64,000 nucleotides of DNA, from contig CM046855.1 of assembly GCA_025617745.1 (NCBI GenBank), positions 12,368,380-12,432,379 on the forward strand, given 5' to 3'. A model generated the notes under the pieces. It ran no database searches. It worked only from the letters and a program-made list of their open reading frames with translations, and had not been told where the DNA came from. Positions 44,956 through 56,132 of the stretch are shown piece after piece; position 1 is the stretch's first letter; every line of letters begins with the position of its first letter. The position numbers were made by a program, and so were the translations under genes. The stretch comes from Heliocidaris erythrogramma. Lineage: Eukaryota; Echinodermata; Echinoidea; Camarodonta; Echinometridae.

Positions 44956-45331
44956 AAGTCGGGGCCCCGAGATAATAAGTCGGGGCCCCGAGTTAATAAG
45001 TCGGGGCCCCGAGATAATAAGTCGGGGCCCCGAGTTAATAAGTCGGGGCCCCGAGATAATAAGTCGGGGCCCCGAGTTAATAAGTCGGGGCCCCGAGTTA
45101 ATAAGTCGGGGCCCCGAGTTAATAAGTCGGGGCCCCGAGTTAATAAGTCGGGGCCCCGAGATAATAACTCGGGGCCCCGAGTTAATAAGTCGGGGCCCCG
45201 AGATAATAAGTCGGGGCCCCGAGTTAATAAGTCGGGGCCCCGAGATAATAACTCGGGGCCCCGAGTTAATAAGTCGGGGCCCCGAGTTAATAAGTCGGGG
45301 CCCCGAGTTAATAAGTCGGGGCCCCGAGATA
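44956..45331. repeat. CGGGGCCCCG minisatellite, right arm
   Basis: Eighteen 21-bp units, two more than in the left arm, and more regular (mostly TCGGGGCCCCGAGTTAATAA). The two arrays have therefore changed length since the palindrome formed. Confidence 0.92.
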
Positions 45332-45383
45332 AAAAAAAAAAACTCGTGTCATTTTATGTCCCCTTAGGGGCTCCGTATGAAAC

Positions 45384-45960
45384 ATAGTACATGCAGTAGG
45401 CCTACATGTAGAAGTGCGCTGTGCGAAGGAATAACACGTGTGTTGCTGCGCCGTGTATATTGAAGCCACACATACGCTGTGTGAACGTATAACACGTGTG
45501 CTGTTGCGCCGTATATACTGTACATTGAAGCCATCCATGCATGCGGATATGGCCACGCTGTGTGTAATGTTTAAAAATTAATATATGAAATATGGACGGC
45601 ACGTCAGCCCTTCAGAAGTGCCTCCCACCACTCTAATAACCATTCCCCGCCCATGGGTACCAAAAGGCGGGGATCGAAACGGCCAGGGGAGACGCCTATT
45701 CGAACCAAAGAAAAGGCCCCAAATCCTTAGTGTAATATATATATAGATGTGTTATATATCAAAATCTTACATGAGTTCTGAAGAAAATACATTTTTATGT
45801 AACCAAGGTAAACAAAGTGAAAATGAGAAAAAAGAGAAACTTAAAAAGCCATAAAGGCCTTGTCTAGAAGTCCTCTAACAAAAAGTTCTTTGAAGTAAGT
45901 TAACGTATTATTATATTTTTTTAAAGTTAAATTTCAATAATAAAGTAAGAGTGTAAGATA
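45384..45960. other. Flank shared with 59.26-59.64 kb
   Basis: A two-fold tandem of about 65 bp (GAATAACACGTGTGTTG..., 45,427-45,540), then a segment (GGACGGCACGTCAGCCC through CAAATCCTTAGTGTAAT, 45,592-45,735) matching 59,494-59,635. No coding signal. From 45,745 it is A/T-rich and unassigned up to the LINE 3' end. Confidence 0.6.
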
Positions 45961-46029
45961 AGGAAAAAAAATTAAACAATTAAACAATAAAAACATGTCA
46001 GAGAGGGGAACGGCAGGTATATACATGTA

Positions 46030-46950
46030 TTAATCAGTGGAGTTACATTTTGAATATCTGGATAAGAAGTATTTTTTCAGTGATTTCTTAAATAATCGTT
46101 GACTATGGCAACTGGATATATTGCTCGGTATGGCATTCCAAATTATAGGAAGAGAGAAGCGCAAAGACTTTATCTCAAAACCGTATGAAACTTTCCAACG
46201 ATGAAAACAATGTTTACTCCTTGTATTATGGTTATGAAGGCCGATATTGACATTAAACATATTTGATATTGTATATGGAAGTAGAATTTGAGAATAGGAG
46301 AATCCCAGAACTGCAGTATAAAACTGATATAAATCAGATATGGTAAGTGTTTTTACTTTTATAAACAGAGGAGCAGAATGGGCAAGGTAGTGGCTTTTAG
46401 TACATGTACGCAAGGCTTTTTTCTGTAATTTAAATAGTGTATCTGTCTTTGTTTTGCCACAGTTCCCCCAAACCGTAATACAATAAGATAAGTATGGTAA
46501 TATTAGAGTATTATACAACAAAATCAAAGAAGAAAGGGGAAGATAATGCTTTATTTTATACAAAATACCAACGCATCTCGATACTTTACCAGTTACATAA
46601 TTTACATGCGCATCCCACTTCATGTTACGTTCAATATAAATACCAAGAAAATTAACAACATCCACTTTAATCAGAGGAGTAAAATCTATATAAAGAGTTA
46701 TACTATCAAGTGTATTGGATATATTTTTTCTGTTTTGGTCACAAAATATCATTGAAGTAGTTTTTTTCTTATTAATTTTCACTTTATTGACTTTGAACCA
46801 TTTAGAAACTTTGGCTAGTTCAAAATTAACAGTCTGCTCTAAATTTGACACATCATTTTGAGTATAAAATAATGTTGTATCATCTGCATACATTGTAAAT
46901 ATAAAATTATCAGATGATTTAATAATATCATTAACATAAATCAAAAATAA
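46030..46950 (-). pseudogene. LINE RT carboxy half
   Basis: An open frame of about 300 residues starting LFLIYVNDI right after the HINE1b junction. It contains the catalytic FTMYADDTTLF, then FLGIYIERNMKWDAHV and the C-terminal RT region up to RYSKCNSTD and a stop at 46,030. No stop codon inside. Confidence 0.88.
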
Positions 46951-49900
46951 CTAGAAATGTGCATTGCTGGGGCCGCGCAATGCTAAATGTATCCCCCGGC
47001 ACTGGCAGCGATTTGAAGGAGGGACAAAGACCCTCCCCCATCCCCTCCCTCAAACAAAAGGATGGTGTAGAAATTAGATGTGTAGGTTTCACTAAGACAC
47101 ATCTTCATATAAAATTTGAAAGAAATGTGTTGAGAGATATACCAAGATACATCTCCATACAAAATTTGAAAGAAATCCATCAAGAAATGTGGCCTGCAGA
47201 GTGCACTCACGCCATGCCCTGAAGTATGACCTTTGACCCTATAAAAGACGGAACACTGGTGGCAGCATCACCAAAAACTATAGGTTTTTAGATTACACCA
47301 AGAAACACCTTCATGCGAAATTTGAACGAAATCCGTCAAGAAATGCAGAAGAGTGCAAGAAATGGAAAAATGACCTTTGACCCTATAAAAGACGGAACAC
47401 TGGTGGCAGCATCACCAAAAACTATAGGTTTTTAGATTACACCAAGAGACACCTTCATGCAAAATTTGAACGAAATCCGTCAAGAAATGCAGAAGTAAGA
47501 GTGCAAGAAATGGAAAAATGACCTTTGACCCCATAAAGGACGGAACAATGAGGGCAGCATCACCAAACAGTAAAGATGTGTAGATTATACCAAGATACAT
47601 CTCCATACAGAATTTGAAAGAAATCCATCAAGAAATGTGGCCTGCAGAGTGCACTCACGCAATTCCCTGAAGTATGACCTTTGACCCTATAAAAGACGGA
47701 ACACTGGTGGCAGCATCACCAAAAACTATAGGTTTTTAGATTACACCAAGAAAACACCTTCATGCGAAATTTGAACGAAATCCGTCAAGAAATGCAGAAG
47801 AGTGCAAGAAATGGGAAAATGACCTTTGACCCTATAAAGGACGGAACAATGAGGGCAGCATCACCAAAAATTATATATGTGTAGATTATACCAAGATACA
47901 TCTCCATACAAAATTTGAATGAAATCCGTCAAGAAATGCAGAAGTAAGATTGCACAAAAGGGACAAATGAGCTTTGACCCTATAAAGGACGGAACAATGA
48001 GGGCAGCATCACCAACCAGTAAAGATGTGTAGATTATACCAAGATACATCTCCATACAAAATTTGAAAGAAATCCATCAAGAAATGTGGCCTGCAGAGTG
48101 AACTCACGCCATCCCTTGAAGTATGACCTTTGACCCTATAAAAGACGGGACACTGGTGGCAGCATCACCAAAAAGTACAGATTTTTAGATTACACCAAGG
48201 GACACCTTCATGCAAAATTTGAACGAAATCCGTCGATAAATGCAGAAGTAAGAGTGCAAGAAATGGAAAAATGACCTTTGACCCTATAAAGGACGGAACA
48301 ATGAGGGCAGCATCACCAAAAATTAAACATGTGTAGATTATACCAAGATACATCTCCATACAAAATTTGAACAAAATCCGTTGAGAAATGTGGCCTGCAG
48401 AGTGCACTCACGCCATGCCCTGAAGTATGACCTTTGACCCTATAAAAGACGGAACCCTGGTGGCAGCATCACCAAACACTATAGGTTTTTAAATTACACC
48501 AAGAGACACCTTCATGCAAAATTTGAACGAAATCCGTTGAGAAATGTGACCGCCAGAGCGCACACAAGAGTACACACAAGACATCTATCAAAATATGACC
48601 TTTGACCCTATAAAAGACGGAACACTGGGGCAGCATCACCAAAATCTATAGGGTTCCAGATTTTACCAAGAGACACCTCCATACAAAATTTGAACAAAAT
48701 CCGTTGAGAAATGTGACTGCTAGAGCGCACACAAACTATCCAAAAAAATATGGCCTTTTACCCTATAAAAGACGGAACACTGGTGGCAGCATCACCAAAA
48801 ACTATAGGTTTTTAGATTACACCAAGAAAACACCTTCATGCGAAATTTGAACGAAATCCGTCAAGAAATGCAGAAGAGTGCAAGAAATGGAAAAATGACC
48901 TTTGACCCTATAAAGGACGGAACAATGAGGGCAGCATCACCAAAAATTATATATGTGTAGATTATACCAAGATACATCTCCATACAAAATTTGAATGAAA
49001 TCCGTCAAGAAATGCAGAAGTAAGATTGCACAAAAGGGACAAATGAGCTTTGACCCTATAAAGGACGGAACAATGAGGGCAGCATCACCAACCAGTAAAG
49101 ATGTGTAGATTATACCAAGATACATCTCCATACAAAATTTGAAAGAAATCCATCAAGAAATGTGGCCTGCAGAGTGAACTCACGCCATCCCTTGAAGTAT
49201 GACCTTTGACCCTATAAAAGACGGGACACTGGTGGCAGCATCACCAAAAAGTACAGATTTTTAGATTACACCAAGGGACACCTTCATGCAAAATTTGAAC
49301 GAAATCCGTCGAGAAATGCAGAAGTAAGAGTGCAAGAAATGGAAAAATGACCTTTGACCCTATAAAGGACGGAACAATGAGGGCAGCATCACCAAAAATT
49401 AAACATGTGTAGATTATACCAAGATACATCTCCATACAAAATTTGAACAAAATCCGTTGAGAAATGTGGCCTGCAGAGTGCACTCACGCCATGCCCTGAA
49501 GTATGACCTTTGACCCTATAAAAGACGGAACCCTGGTGGCAGCATCACCAAACACTATAGGTTTTTAAATTACACCAAGAGACACCTTCATGCAAAATTT
49601 GAACGAAATCCGTTGAGAAATGTGACCGCCAGAGCGCACACAAGAGTACACACAAGACATCTATCAAAATATGACCTTTGACCCTATAAAAGACGGAACA
49701 CTGGGGCAGCATCACCAAAATCTATAGGGTTCCAGATTTTACCAAGAGACACCTCCATACAAAATTTGAACAAAATCCGTTGAGAAATGTGACTGCTAGA
49801 GCGCACACAAACTATCCAAAAAAATATGGCCTTTTACCCTATAAAAGACGGAACACTGGGGGTAGCATCACCAGAAACTATAGGGGTCCAGATTTTACCA

Positions 49901-50050
49901 AGATACACGTCCACAGGAAGTTTGAAAAAAATTCGTCGAGAAATGCGACCGCTAGAGCGCACACAAGAATGTGACGCGGCGGTGGCGGCGGCGGCGGCGG
50001 CGAAACGCTGCTGAATCCAAAGTATCCTCCGGCATACTGCCGGGGGATAC
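46951..50050 (-). mobile_element. HINE1b: Helentron-like element inside the LINE RT
   Basis: The low end is CTAGAAATGTGCATTG, with hairpin GCATTGctgg...CCGCGCAATGC, then GTATCCCCCGGCA. The high end is a hairpin CTCCGGCATAC-TGCCGGGGGATAC preceded by (GGC)n. The core has about 18 minisatellite units of 144-156 bp, with a further 1,076-bp duplication inside (47.80-48.78 kb against 48.88-49.85 kb). The LINE reading GPLL|FLIYV shows that the insertion lies within AA/TT: left flank ...AATAA, right flank AATAAGGGG. Confidence 0.78.
47227..49850. repeat. About 150-bp minisatellite of HINE1b
   Basis: Units contain TATGACCTTTGACCCTATAA, GGCAGCATCACCAAAA, a TAGATTATACCAAGATACAT or TTTTAGATTACACCAAGAGA variant, and AATTTGAACGAAATCCGT. 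Two variants partly alternate, giving a dimeric register. The short open frames in it (MEMYLGIIYTSLL and similar) are artefacts of the repeat. Confidence 0.88.
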
Positions 50051-51120
50051 AATAAGGGGCCTAGGATAGACCCCTGGGGAACACCATGATGTATGATGGA
50101 ACGGTCAGAAGAATAATTATCATAAACAGTATATTGATAATGATATTTCAGATAGCTTTGAAACCATTGCAATGGAATACCCCTGACACCATAATAATTC
50201 AGTTTATATAAAAGTATATTATGATCTACAATATCAAAGGCCTTTGAAAGGTCCAAAAAAATCCCTATCCCAAATGTATTGCATTTAATAGCAGAAATAA
50301 CACTATCCTGTAAATTCATAAATGCATGCACAGTTGAGTGATTAGGACGGAAACCGTATTGGCTATTAGTAATACTATTATGAGTACGTAAATAAGAATA
50401 TAAACGATTATGTACACATTTTTCTAATATTTTTGATAAGGCTGGGAGTATTGAAATTGGCCTATAGTTCTCAAATACATGAGGGTCATCTTTTTTATGT
50501 ACAGGGGTAATTTTGGCTATCTTTAATTTATCAGGAAAAATTCCTCTTATTACAGATTGATTAAAAATGTATGTTACAGGATTAACAATGGAATGTATAA
50601 TTCTTTTCAAAATAACAGAACTAATATTATCAAAACCACTTGCTTCGCTGTTATGAAGTGATTTACAAGTTTTTATAATATCATTTTCGTCGATAGGCTT
50701 AAAAAATATAGAACTTGAAATAGGTTCCTTTAAATAATCTGTAAAATTTGAATGACTATCATCCTGTTAAAGAGAAGTAATAGCTTGTTTACAAGAGTTT
50801 ATGAAATATGTATTGAATTCATCTGCAATCTGTTGTGGATCATCAATTTGTTTGTTATCACGTATGAAATATTTAGGAAGACTTCGTTGGGTCTTACCTA
50901 ACAGTTTGTTCATTACAGACCATGTTCCTTTAATATTATTTTGGATTTGTTTTAATTTATTGCAATAGAAAAACCTCTTAGCATGTCGAAGCTTATTATT
51001 TACTTTATTTCTGTATATCTTATATTTTCTTTCACTTGAAGATTTACTATCATGTAAGAAAATTTTGTAAAGCTTATTTTTCTTTCTTATGGAACGTAAT
51101 AAAATCGGTGTTATCCAGGG
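50051..51120 (-). pseudogene. LINE RT amino half and linker
   Basis: From the high side: a linker with NKVNNKLRHAKRFFY and GTWSVMNKLLGKT, then IAKITPVHKKDDPH, YRPISILPALSKILEK, YGFRPNHSTVHAF, IFLDLSKAFDIVDH and GVPQGSILGPLL, where HINE1b interrupts. One in-frame stop is seen near 50,768. These are the conserved RT blocks of CR1/Jockey-type LINEs. Confidence 0.85.
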
Positions 51121-51129
51121 TTTACGAAT

Positions 51130-51960
51130 ACAAGATCCTAGTTAGAGGTAAGTGTTTATCAAATGGAGTTTCTAATGTAAAATAGAAAAACTCATATGAA
51201 ACATTAGCATTCGAAGAACAATATAGTGGAGACCAATCTGTTAAAAACAATTGGTTCATTAATGCATTAATATTACCATCCGTAATCATACCTGAAAAGC
51301 TAAACACTGCGTACATGAGTTTGTTTTCTAGAAAGAAGGAAAATAGGTAAATGGTCAGAGATGTCGACACAAAAACTTCCACTTACAAAATCAGTATCCA
51401 TGACATCAGTAAAAATGTTATCGATTATTGTAGCAGAACTGCAAGTTATACGAGTTGGAGTTTTGATGAGAGGAAAAAGACCATACAGAATTGACACTCA
51501 AAACATTTGTAGCATCAAAATTATATAATTGTTTTAAAATGTCAATATTGAAATCTCCAGCAATAGATATATTACTGTGCTCACATTTGAGTTTAAATAG
51601 CGCACTATCATAAAATTTCAAAAAGTTATCAAGGTTGGTATTTGGCTTTCTATATATAAAACCAAATGTATTTTTGACATCAGTTATAACATCAATGAAT
51701 AAAAACTCAAGGTCATTTTTTACCTCTTCAGTACAAGTAATATCACTTCTTATAATGTATTTTAAATGATTTAATATGAAAAATGCTACACCACCGCCAC
51801 GACCTACAATCCGGTTAAAATTAATAATTTCGTAACCTTCTAAATGAAAAGGTATTATTGGTGTATCACAGATCCAAGATTCAGATATTGCAATAATCGA
51901 AAATGAGGTTTGGATTGTAGATATAAAAAGTGATAAAGTTTTTATTAAGACTACGAGCAT
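51130..51960 (-). pseudogene. LINE endonuclease
   Basis: Blocks in order: IIAISESWI, GRGGGVAFFI, FIYRKPNTNLDNFL, ISIAGDFNIDIL, then after a frameshift near 51,490 the C-terminal TPTRITCSSATIIDNIF and DISDHLPIFLL. These are the E, D-F-N and S-D-H motifs of an AP-type endonuclease. Confidence 0.85.
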
Positions 51961-52449
51961 TCACATGTAATATAATCAGACCACAACAATGATGAAACTT
52001 TAATTCATTAGGTGAGTAAGAGTGACAATTTTCAAACAAGTTCTAGAAATTTAAATCAGGGTCTATATCTTCTAAATAGTTCATTGAATATATATGAAAT
52101 AATTATGTACTGTTATTCCATAGCACATGCATGTACATGATTCATATAGTTGTATATCCAGATGTATGATTGCTAAATATTGATGTTCACATAACAAAAT
52201 AATTCCTATACATTTCTCTGACATATGTGACTAGTTAAGGTATAAAAAACAAGAAATTATTTTTTACAAAGCAAAATATTTAAGTATAATTAAAAAACAC
52301 AAAAAACAACGAAATTATGACTGTCAAGAGTTTATGGTTTACACAGACAGTGTTTAATTAAAAAATGAGGGGGGGGGGATTTAGTGAACGTGTGTCCATC
52401 CAGGAACAATTATACACATGAGTTCATCCATTTTTATACTTTATTTAGA

Positions 52450-52820
52450 TTATCTTTTTTCTTTGAGAGAGTGAAGTTGTTCAAAACTATGAATCACTTG
52501 TTTCAGATTTTTTCCATTGTCATCAACCTCGGCGAGCAGTGCGATGATGCGACCATCTGCACTCCAAGCATCAAGAACCAAAGGACTAGCTTTTCTTTTG
52601 CGATTAAGAAGTTCTTGGTTTCTTTGCGTCAAGTCTTCAACAAGAGATTTTTGGTGCCTTTAGGTTTTCGCCGATTTGCTAGTATCTCTTGTCTTTTCCT
52701 GTATGACTTGAATTTGATGATGATGCCTCTCGGTATAGCCTTTCCACCTGTCTCCTCCCTTCGCTTCCCGACTCTATGGCTCCTTTCTATCTCATCAAGT
52801 TTGAGATCAACCTTCAAAAC
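52450..52820 (-). pseudogene. LINE ORF1 remnant
   Basis: DLKLDEIERSHRVGKR, GGKAIPRGIIIKFKSYRKRQ and EILANRRKPKGTKNL match the RNA-binding part of CR1/L2-type ORF1 proteins. A frame change near 52,630 leads to SPLVLDAWSADGRI and LKQVIHSFEQL. N-terminal coiled-coil not seen. Confidence 0.75.
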
Positions 52821-52860
52821 TCCTGTGACTAAGTCTATGACTATTTTCTTGATGAAGACT

Positions 52861-53062
52861 AAATGACGATTATTTTGTCTTTATGAATGACTTAATAATG
52901 ATGCTATTTATGTTACGTCGGCCCTGTGGCCTGTGGATGACACACGATCTCATTTACACCAGGGCGGGATACTGGCACATAGACCATGGATATAATTATA
53001 GTAGTATATCCATAGTATATCCACAGGCGTAACAAGGATTTTTCAAGTGGGGGGAAGACGTG
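52861..53062. other. Unassigned spacer
   Basis: About 200 bp with the near-tandem TAGTATATCCATAGTATATC at 53,001-53,020 and nothing else recognised. Confidence 0.4.
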
Positions 53063-54100
53063 AAGGATCCAACTGCATAACCAGGATTTCATTTTGGGGG
53101 CGGTTGTGAGCACGCGAAGAGTGCAAAATTGGTGGTGAACACGCAAAGCGTGCTCCCCAGGGGATGGATGCAGGGAGGGGGAAGTTTAAAGCTCTGACAT
53201 TTAATAGCAAATTTGAGAGAAAGATAACGGCTCGTAGCACTTTTTTAAAGGAGGAAAGTTATTTTAACGTCCAGACTGCGTTTTAGTTATTTGGACGTAA
53301 TACTGCACTGTAATAGGGATGGGTGCAGGGAGGGGGACTGTAGAGCCCACAAATGTAAAAATCAACCACAAATGTAAAAATTACGACAAATGTAAGAACA
53401 TTGCACCCGCAAATGTCAAAAGGATCCAACTGCATAGCCAGGATTTCATTTTGGGGGCGGTTGTGAGCATGCGAAGTGTGCGAAATTGGTGGTGAGCACG
53501 CAAAGCGTGCTCCCCAGGGGATGGGTGCAGGGAGGGGGAAGTTTCCCCCTCCCGCGCGTAGCGCGAAAGCTCTGACATTTAATAGCAAATTTGAGAGAAA
53601 GATAACGGCTCGTAGCACTTTTTTAAAGGAGGAAAGTTATTTTAACGTCCAGACTGCTTTTTAGTTATTTGGATGTAATACTGCACTGTAATAGGGATGG
53701 GTGCAGGGAGGGGGACTGTAGAGCCCACAAATGTAAAAATCAACCACAAATGTAAAAATTACGACAAATGTAAGAACATTGCACCCGCAAATGTCAAAAG
53801 GATCCAACTGCATAGCCAGGATTTCATTTTGGGGGCGGTTGTGAGCATGCGAAGTGTGCGAAATTGGTGGTGAGCACGCAAAGCGTGCTCCCCAGGGGAT
53901 GGGTGCAGGGAGGGGGAAGTTTCCCCCTCCCGCGCGAAGCGCAAAAGCTCTGACATTTTATAGCAAATTTGAGAGAAAGATAACGACTCGTAGCACTTTT
54001 TTTTAGGAAGAAAGTTATTTTAACGTCCAGACTGCTTTTTAGTTATTTGGACGTAATACTGCACTGTAATAGGGATGAGTGCAGGGAGGGGGAATGTAGA
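53063..54100. repeat. 357/378-bp tandem repeat
   Basis: Nearly three copies of a unit starting AAGGATCCAACTGCATA (53,063; 53,420; 53,798). Each unit holds a GGGGGCGGTTGTGAGCA block, a GGTGCAGGGAGGGGG block, and a short run of CACAAATGTAAAAAT repeats. The first unit lacks about 20 bp that the others have. Open frames of 60-110 codons on both strands are conserved only because the DNA is. Confidence 0.88.
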
Positions 54101-54330
54101 GCCCACAAATAACCACAAATGTCATAACATGTCAACCACAAGTGTAATAAAAATCTATTATAAATATAATAATTCTTTAATGTAATAAAAATCGCCCACA
54201 AATGTAAAAATCTGTTTAACCACAAATGTAAAAACATTTCGCCTGCAAATGTAAAAAAATTCCATTTTTACCACAAATGTCATAAGACGTCGACCGCAAA
54301 TGTAAAAACTCATTGCTTGCAAATAATGCA
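54095..54330. repeat. CACAAATGTAAAAAT minisatellite (left)
   Basis: Degenerate 15-20 bp units CCACAAATGTAAAAA and CGCAAATGTCAT. The inverted array is at 57,637-58,000. Confidence 0.8.
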
Positions 54331-54354
54331 CCGATGTAAGTTATCATGGTAAAT

Positions 54355-55110
54355 TGCAACTTGGTCTAATGCCAACTGATCTAAAAACCAAAATGGTCGA
54401 ACATCATTCGGTCTATTCGTCCATCAACAATTCGTGTAATCTACATTTCGTCTAATAGCCATTTGGTCAAATAATCAGTTTAATCACTTCGTCTAATCAC
54501 CACTTCGTCTATAGTCTATTCGTCTAAAACCTATTTGGTTTAATATCCATTTGGTCTAAACCCATTTAGTATAAACATCACTTGGTCTAATAATCAGTTT
54601 GTCTAATGTTCACTTGGTCCAATCTATTTCGGCTAAAAACAGTTGGTCTAAAAACCAAATGGTCTAATCATCACTTCGTCTAATTACCATCTGTGCTAAT
54701 CATCGTTTGATCCAATTCTCTGTTCGTCTAATGGCAGTTTGGTCTAATGTTGACTTGGTCTAATACTACTGACAAACTTTAGCCTGTCATAGTTATATAG
54801 GTTTATTGCCACTTGGTCTACAGCCAGTTGGTCTAATAACCAATTGGTATAACATCATTCCATCTAATATCAGTTGGTCTAGGCTAATCATCATTCCGTC
54901 CATTTAACATTTGGTCTAATTTTCACTTCGTATAATTACCATTTGGTCTATAGTCAATTCGTCTAATGGGTTTTGGTCTAAAACCATTTGATATAATAAC
55001 CATTTGGTCCATTATCAACTAATAATCAACAAATAATCAACAAATGGTCTAAACCAAGTTGGTCTAATACCCATGTAGTCTCCACATCATTTGGTCCATT
55101 TGTCAGTTAG
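54355..55110. repeat. GGTCTAAT minisatellite (left)
   Basis: About 750 bp of degenerate units around CATTTGGTCTAATAACC and CACTTCGTCTAAT with 14-30 bp spacing. The inverted array is at 55,951-56,132. Confidence 0.85.
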
Positions 55111-55950
55111 TCTAACCTAAGTAATTTTCTAACTTTTTTTTGCAGTAATTGTATGTTATTTATTTTTATTTTTTTTTGGGGGGGGGGGGGTGGGAGTACA
55201 AAACCAGATGAGAAAAATGGTGACCTGATGGAGCATGGCATGAATTAATTACATGTGCTTAATTGATTATCTAGTGAATAAATGATTCCTTGGTTGATCT
55301 TTCTATCATTTTGCCTATTTTGCATTATTCTTTCCTTTTATTTTTTTTCTGCTTTTCATCTCTAATTTCTTCTTCTTCTTTCTTGTTTTTGTTTGGGGAG
55401 CGGGAGGGGGGGGGGGGGCTTGTTTACAAATTTCCTCTTCCATCTTTCGCCGTGGTTTTATATATTCTTCTACCATTTCCCTCTCTCTCTCTCTTTCTCT
55501 ATCTTTACTTTATATAGGCCTATGTCTTTATCCTTCCATCCCTTAACTTTCAATCTTCCCTATTGCATTGTTATTTATCGATTTATCTTCACTTCCATCT
55601 GTCCTTATAGTACTCTTTATATTCATTCTTCCATCATCTCTCTCATTGTGCCATTTTGTTTCTATTCATTATTATCATCAATATAAATACATGTACCACA
55701 ATGCAGGGAAATGGAACGTCTTTGGAAGTGGGGACTGACGCCTATCAACTACACTTTTCAACATTTTGCGAGCGAGCGAAGCGAGCGGCCAAACATTATT
55801 ACAATGTACATGTACATAATTGTATATATATCTTTAAAATGGAATCTCTTAAAAAAAATATATCATTAAACAAAATTATATGAAACGTGTCTACTCAAGA
55901 AGTGAAGGGCTGCAGCGACATCACCCCCAGCCCCGGCCGGGTTCCAAAAT
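55111..55950. other. Centre of the inverted-minisatellite structure
   Basis: G-run at 55,178-55,191, pyrimidine-rich stretch at 55,310-55,510 with CTCTCTCT, and no coding signal that I trust. Confidence 0.5.
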
Positions 55951-56132
55951 TGCCAAACAGACCAAATGGCTATTAGGCGAACTGACTATAGATAGACCAA
56001 ATCGTAGTTACACAAAATTACCATTAGACCAAATGGTAATTCTGATTAGGCCTATTGGTTATTGGACCAACTAATATTAGACCGAATGATGTTAGACCAA
56101 TTGGCTATTAGACCAAGTGGCAATAAACCCTT
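55951..56132. repeat. GGTCTAAT minisatellite (right, inverted)
   Basis: ATTAGACCAAATGG-type units, the reverse complement of the array at 54,355-55,110. The outermost unit TAGACCAAGTGGCAATAAAC matches the inverse of GGTTTATTGCCACTTGG at 54,791. Confidence 0.85.

Larger units (their letters stand above)
41104..45377. mobile_element. 4.27-kb palindromic IS3EU-like DNA transposon
   Basis: The two ends are perfect inverted repeats starting TACGGAGCCCCTAAGGGG, flanked by the 6-bp direct repeat TGAAAC (41,098-41,103 and 45,378-45,383). The uninterrupted target is seen at about 59,244-59,260. The arms (41,104-about 43,016 and about 43,437-45,377) are inverted copies. Each carries a CGGGGCCCCG minisatellite, a transposase fragment interrupted by a MITE, and a polypurine tract. 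A third copy of the terminal sequence lies near the centre (43,405-43,435). A TA-C-GG start and a 6-bp target duplication match what I recall for the IS3EU superfamily. Confidence 0.7.
45960..52860 (-). mobile_element. CR1-type LINE, nearly full length, decayed and split
   Basis: A minus-strand non-LTR retrotransposon with ORF1 remnant (52,450-52,820), endonuclease (51,130-51,960), RT amino half (50,051-51,120) and RT carboxy half (46,030-46,950). HINE1b sits between the two RT halves. Stops and frameshifts occur in ORF1 and the endonuclease. The two RT halves are each open over long stretches, so decay is moderate. The 3' end is placed at about 45,960-46,020 and no clear target duplication was found. 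Confidence 0.85.

Noticed and set aside
41093-45387. Open frames of 140-160 codons with SGPRVNK repeats on both strands
   Set aside because: They are the translation of a palindromic 21-bp minisatellite; a multiple of three without stops is expected and the same peptide appears on both strands.
47412-49483. Repeated short frames MEMYLGIIYTSLL and MHSAGHISQRILF
   Set aside because: They are reading frames of the HINE1 minisatellite unit, shifted between variants.
52384-52866. Plus-strand 160-codon frame over the LINE ORF1 region
   Set aside because: It is the antisense shadow of the ORF1 remnant, whose RNA-binding motif is on the minus strand.
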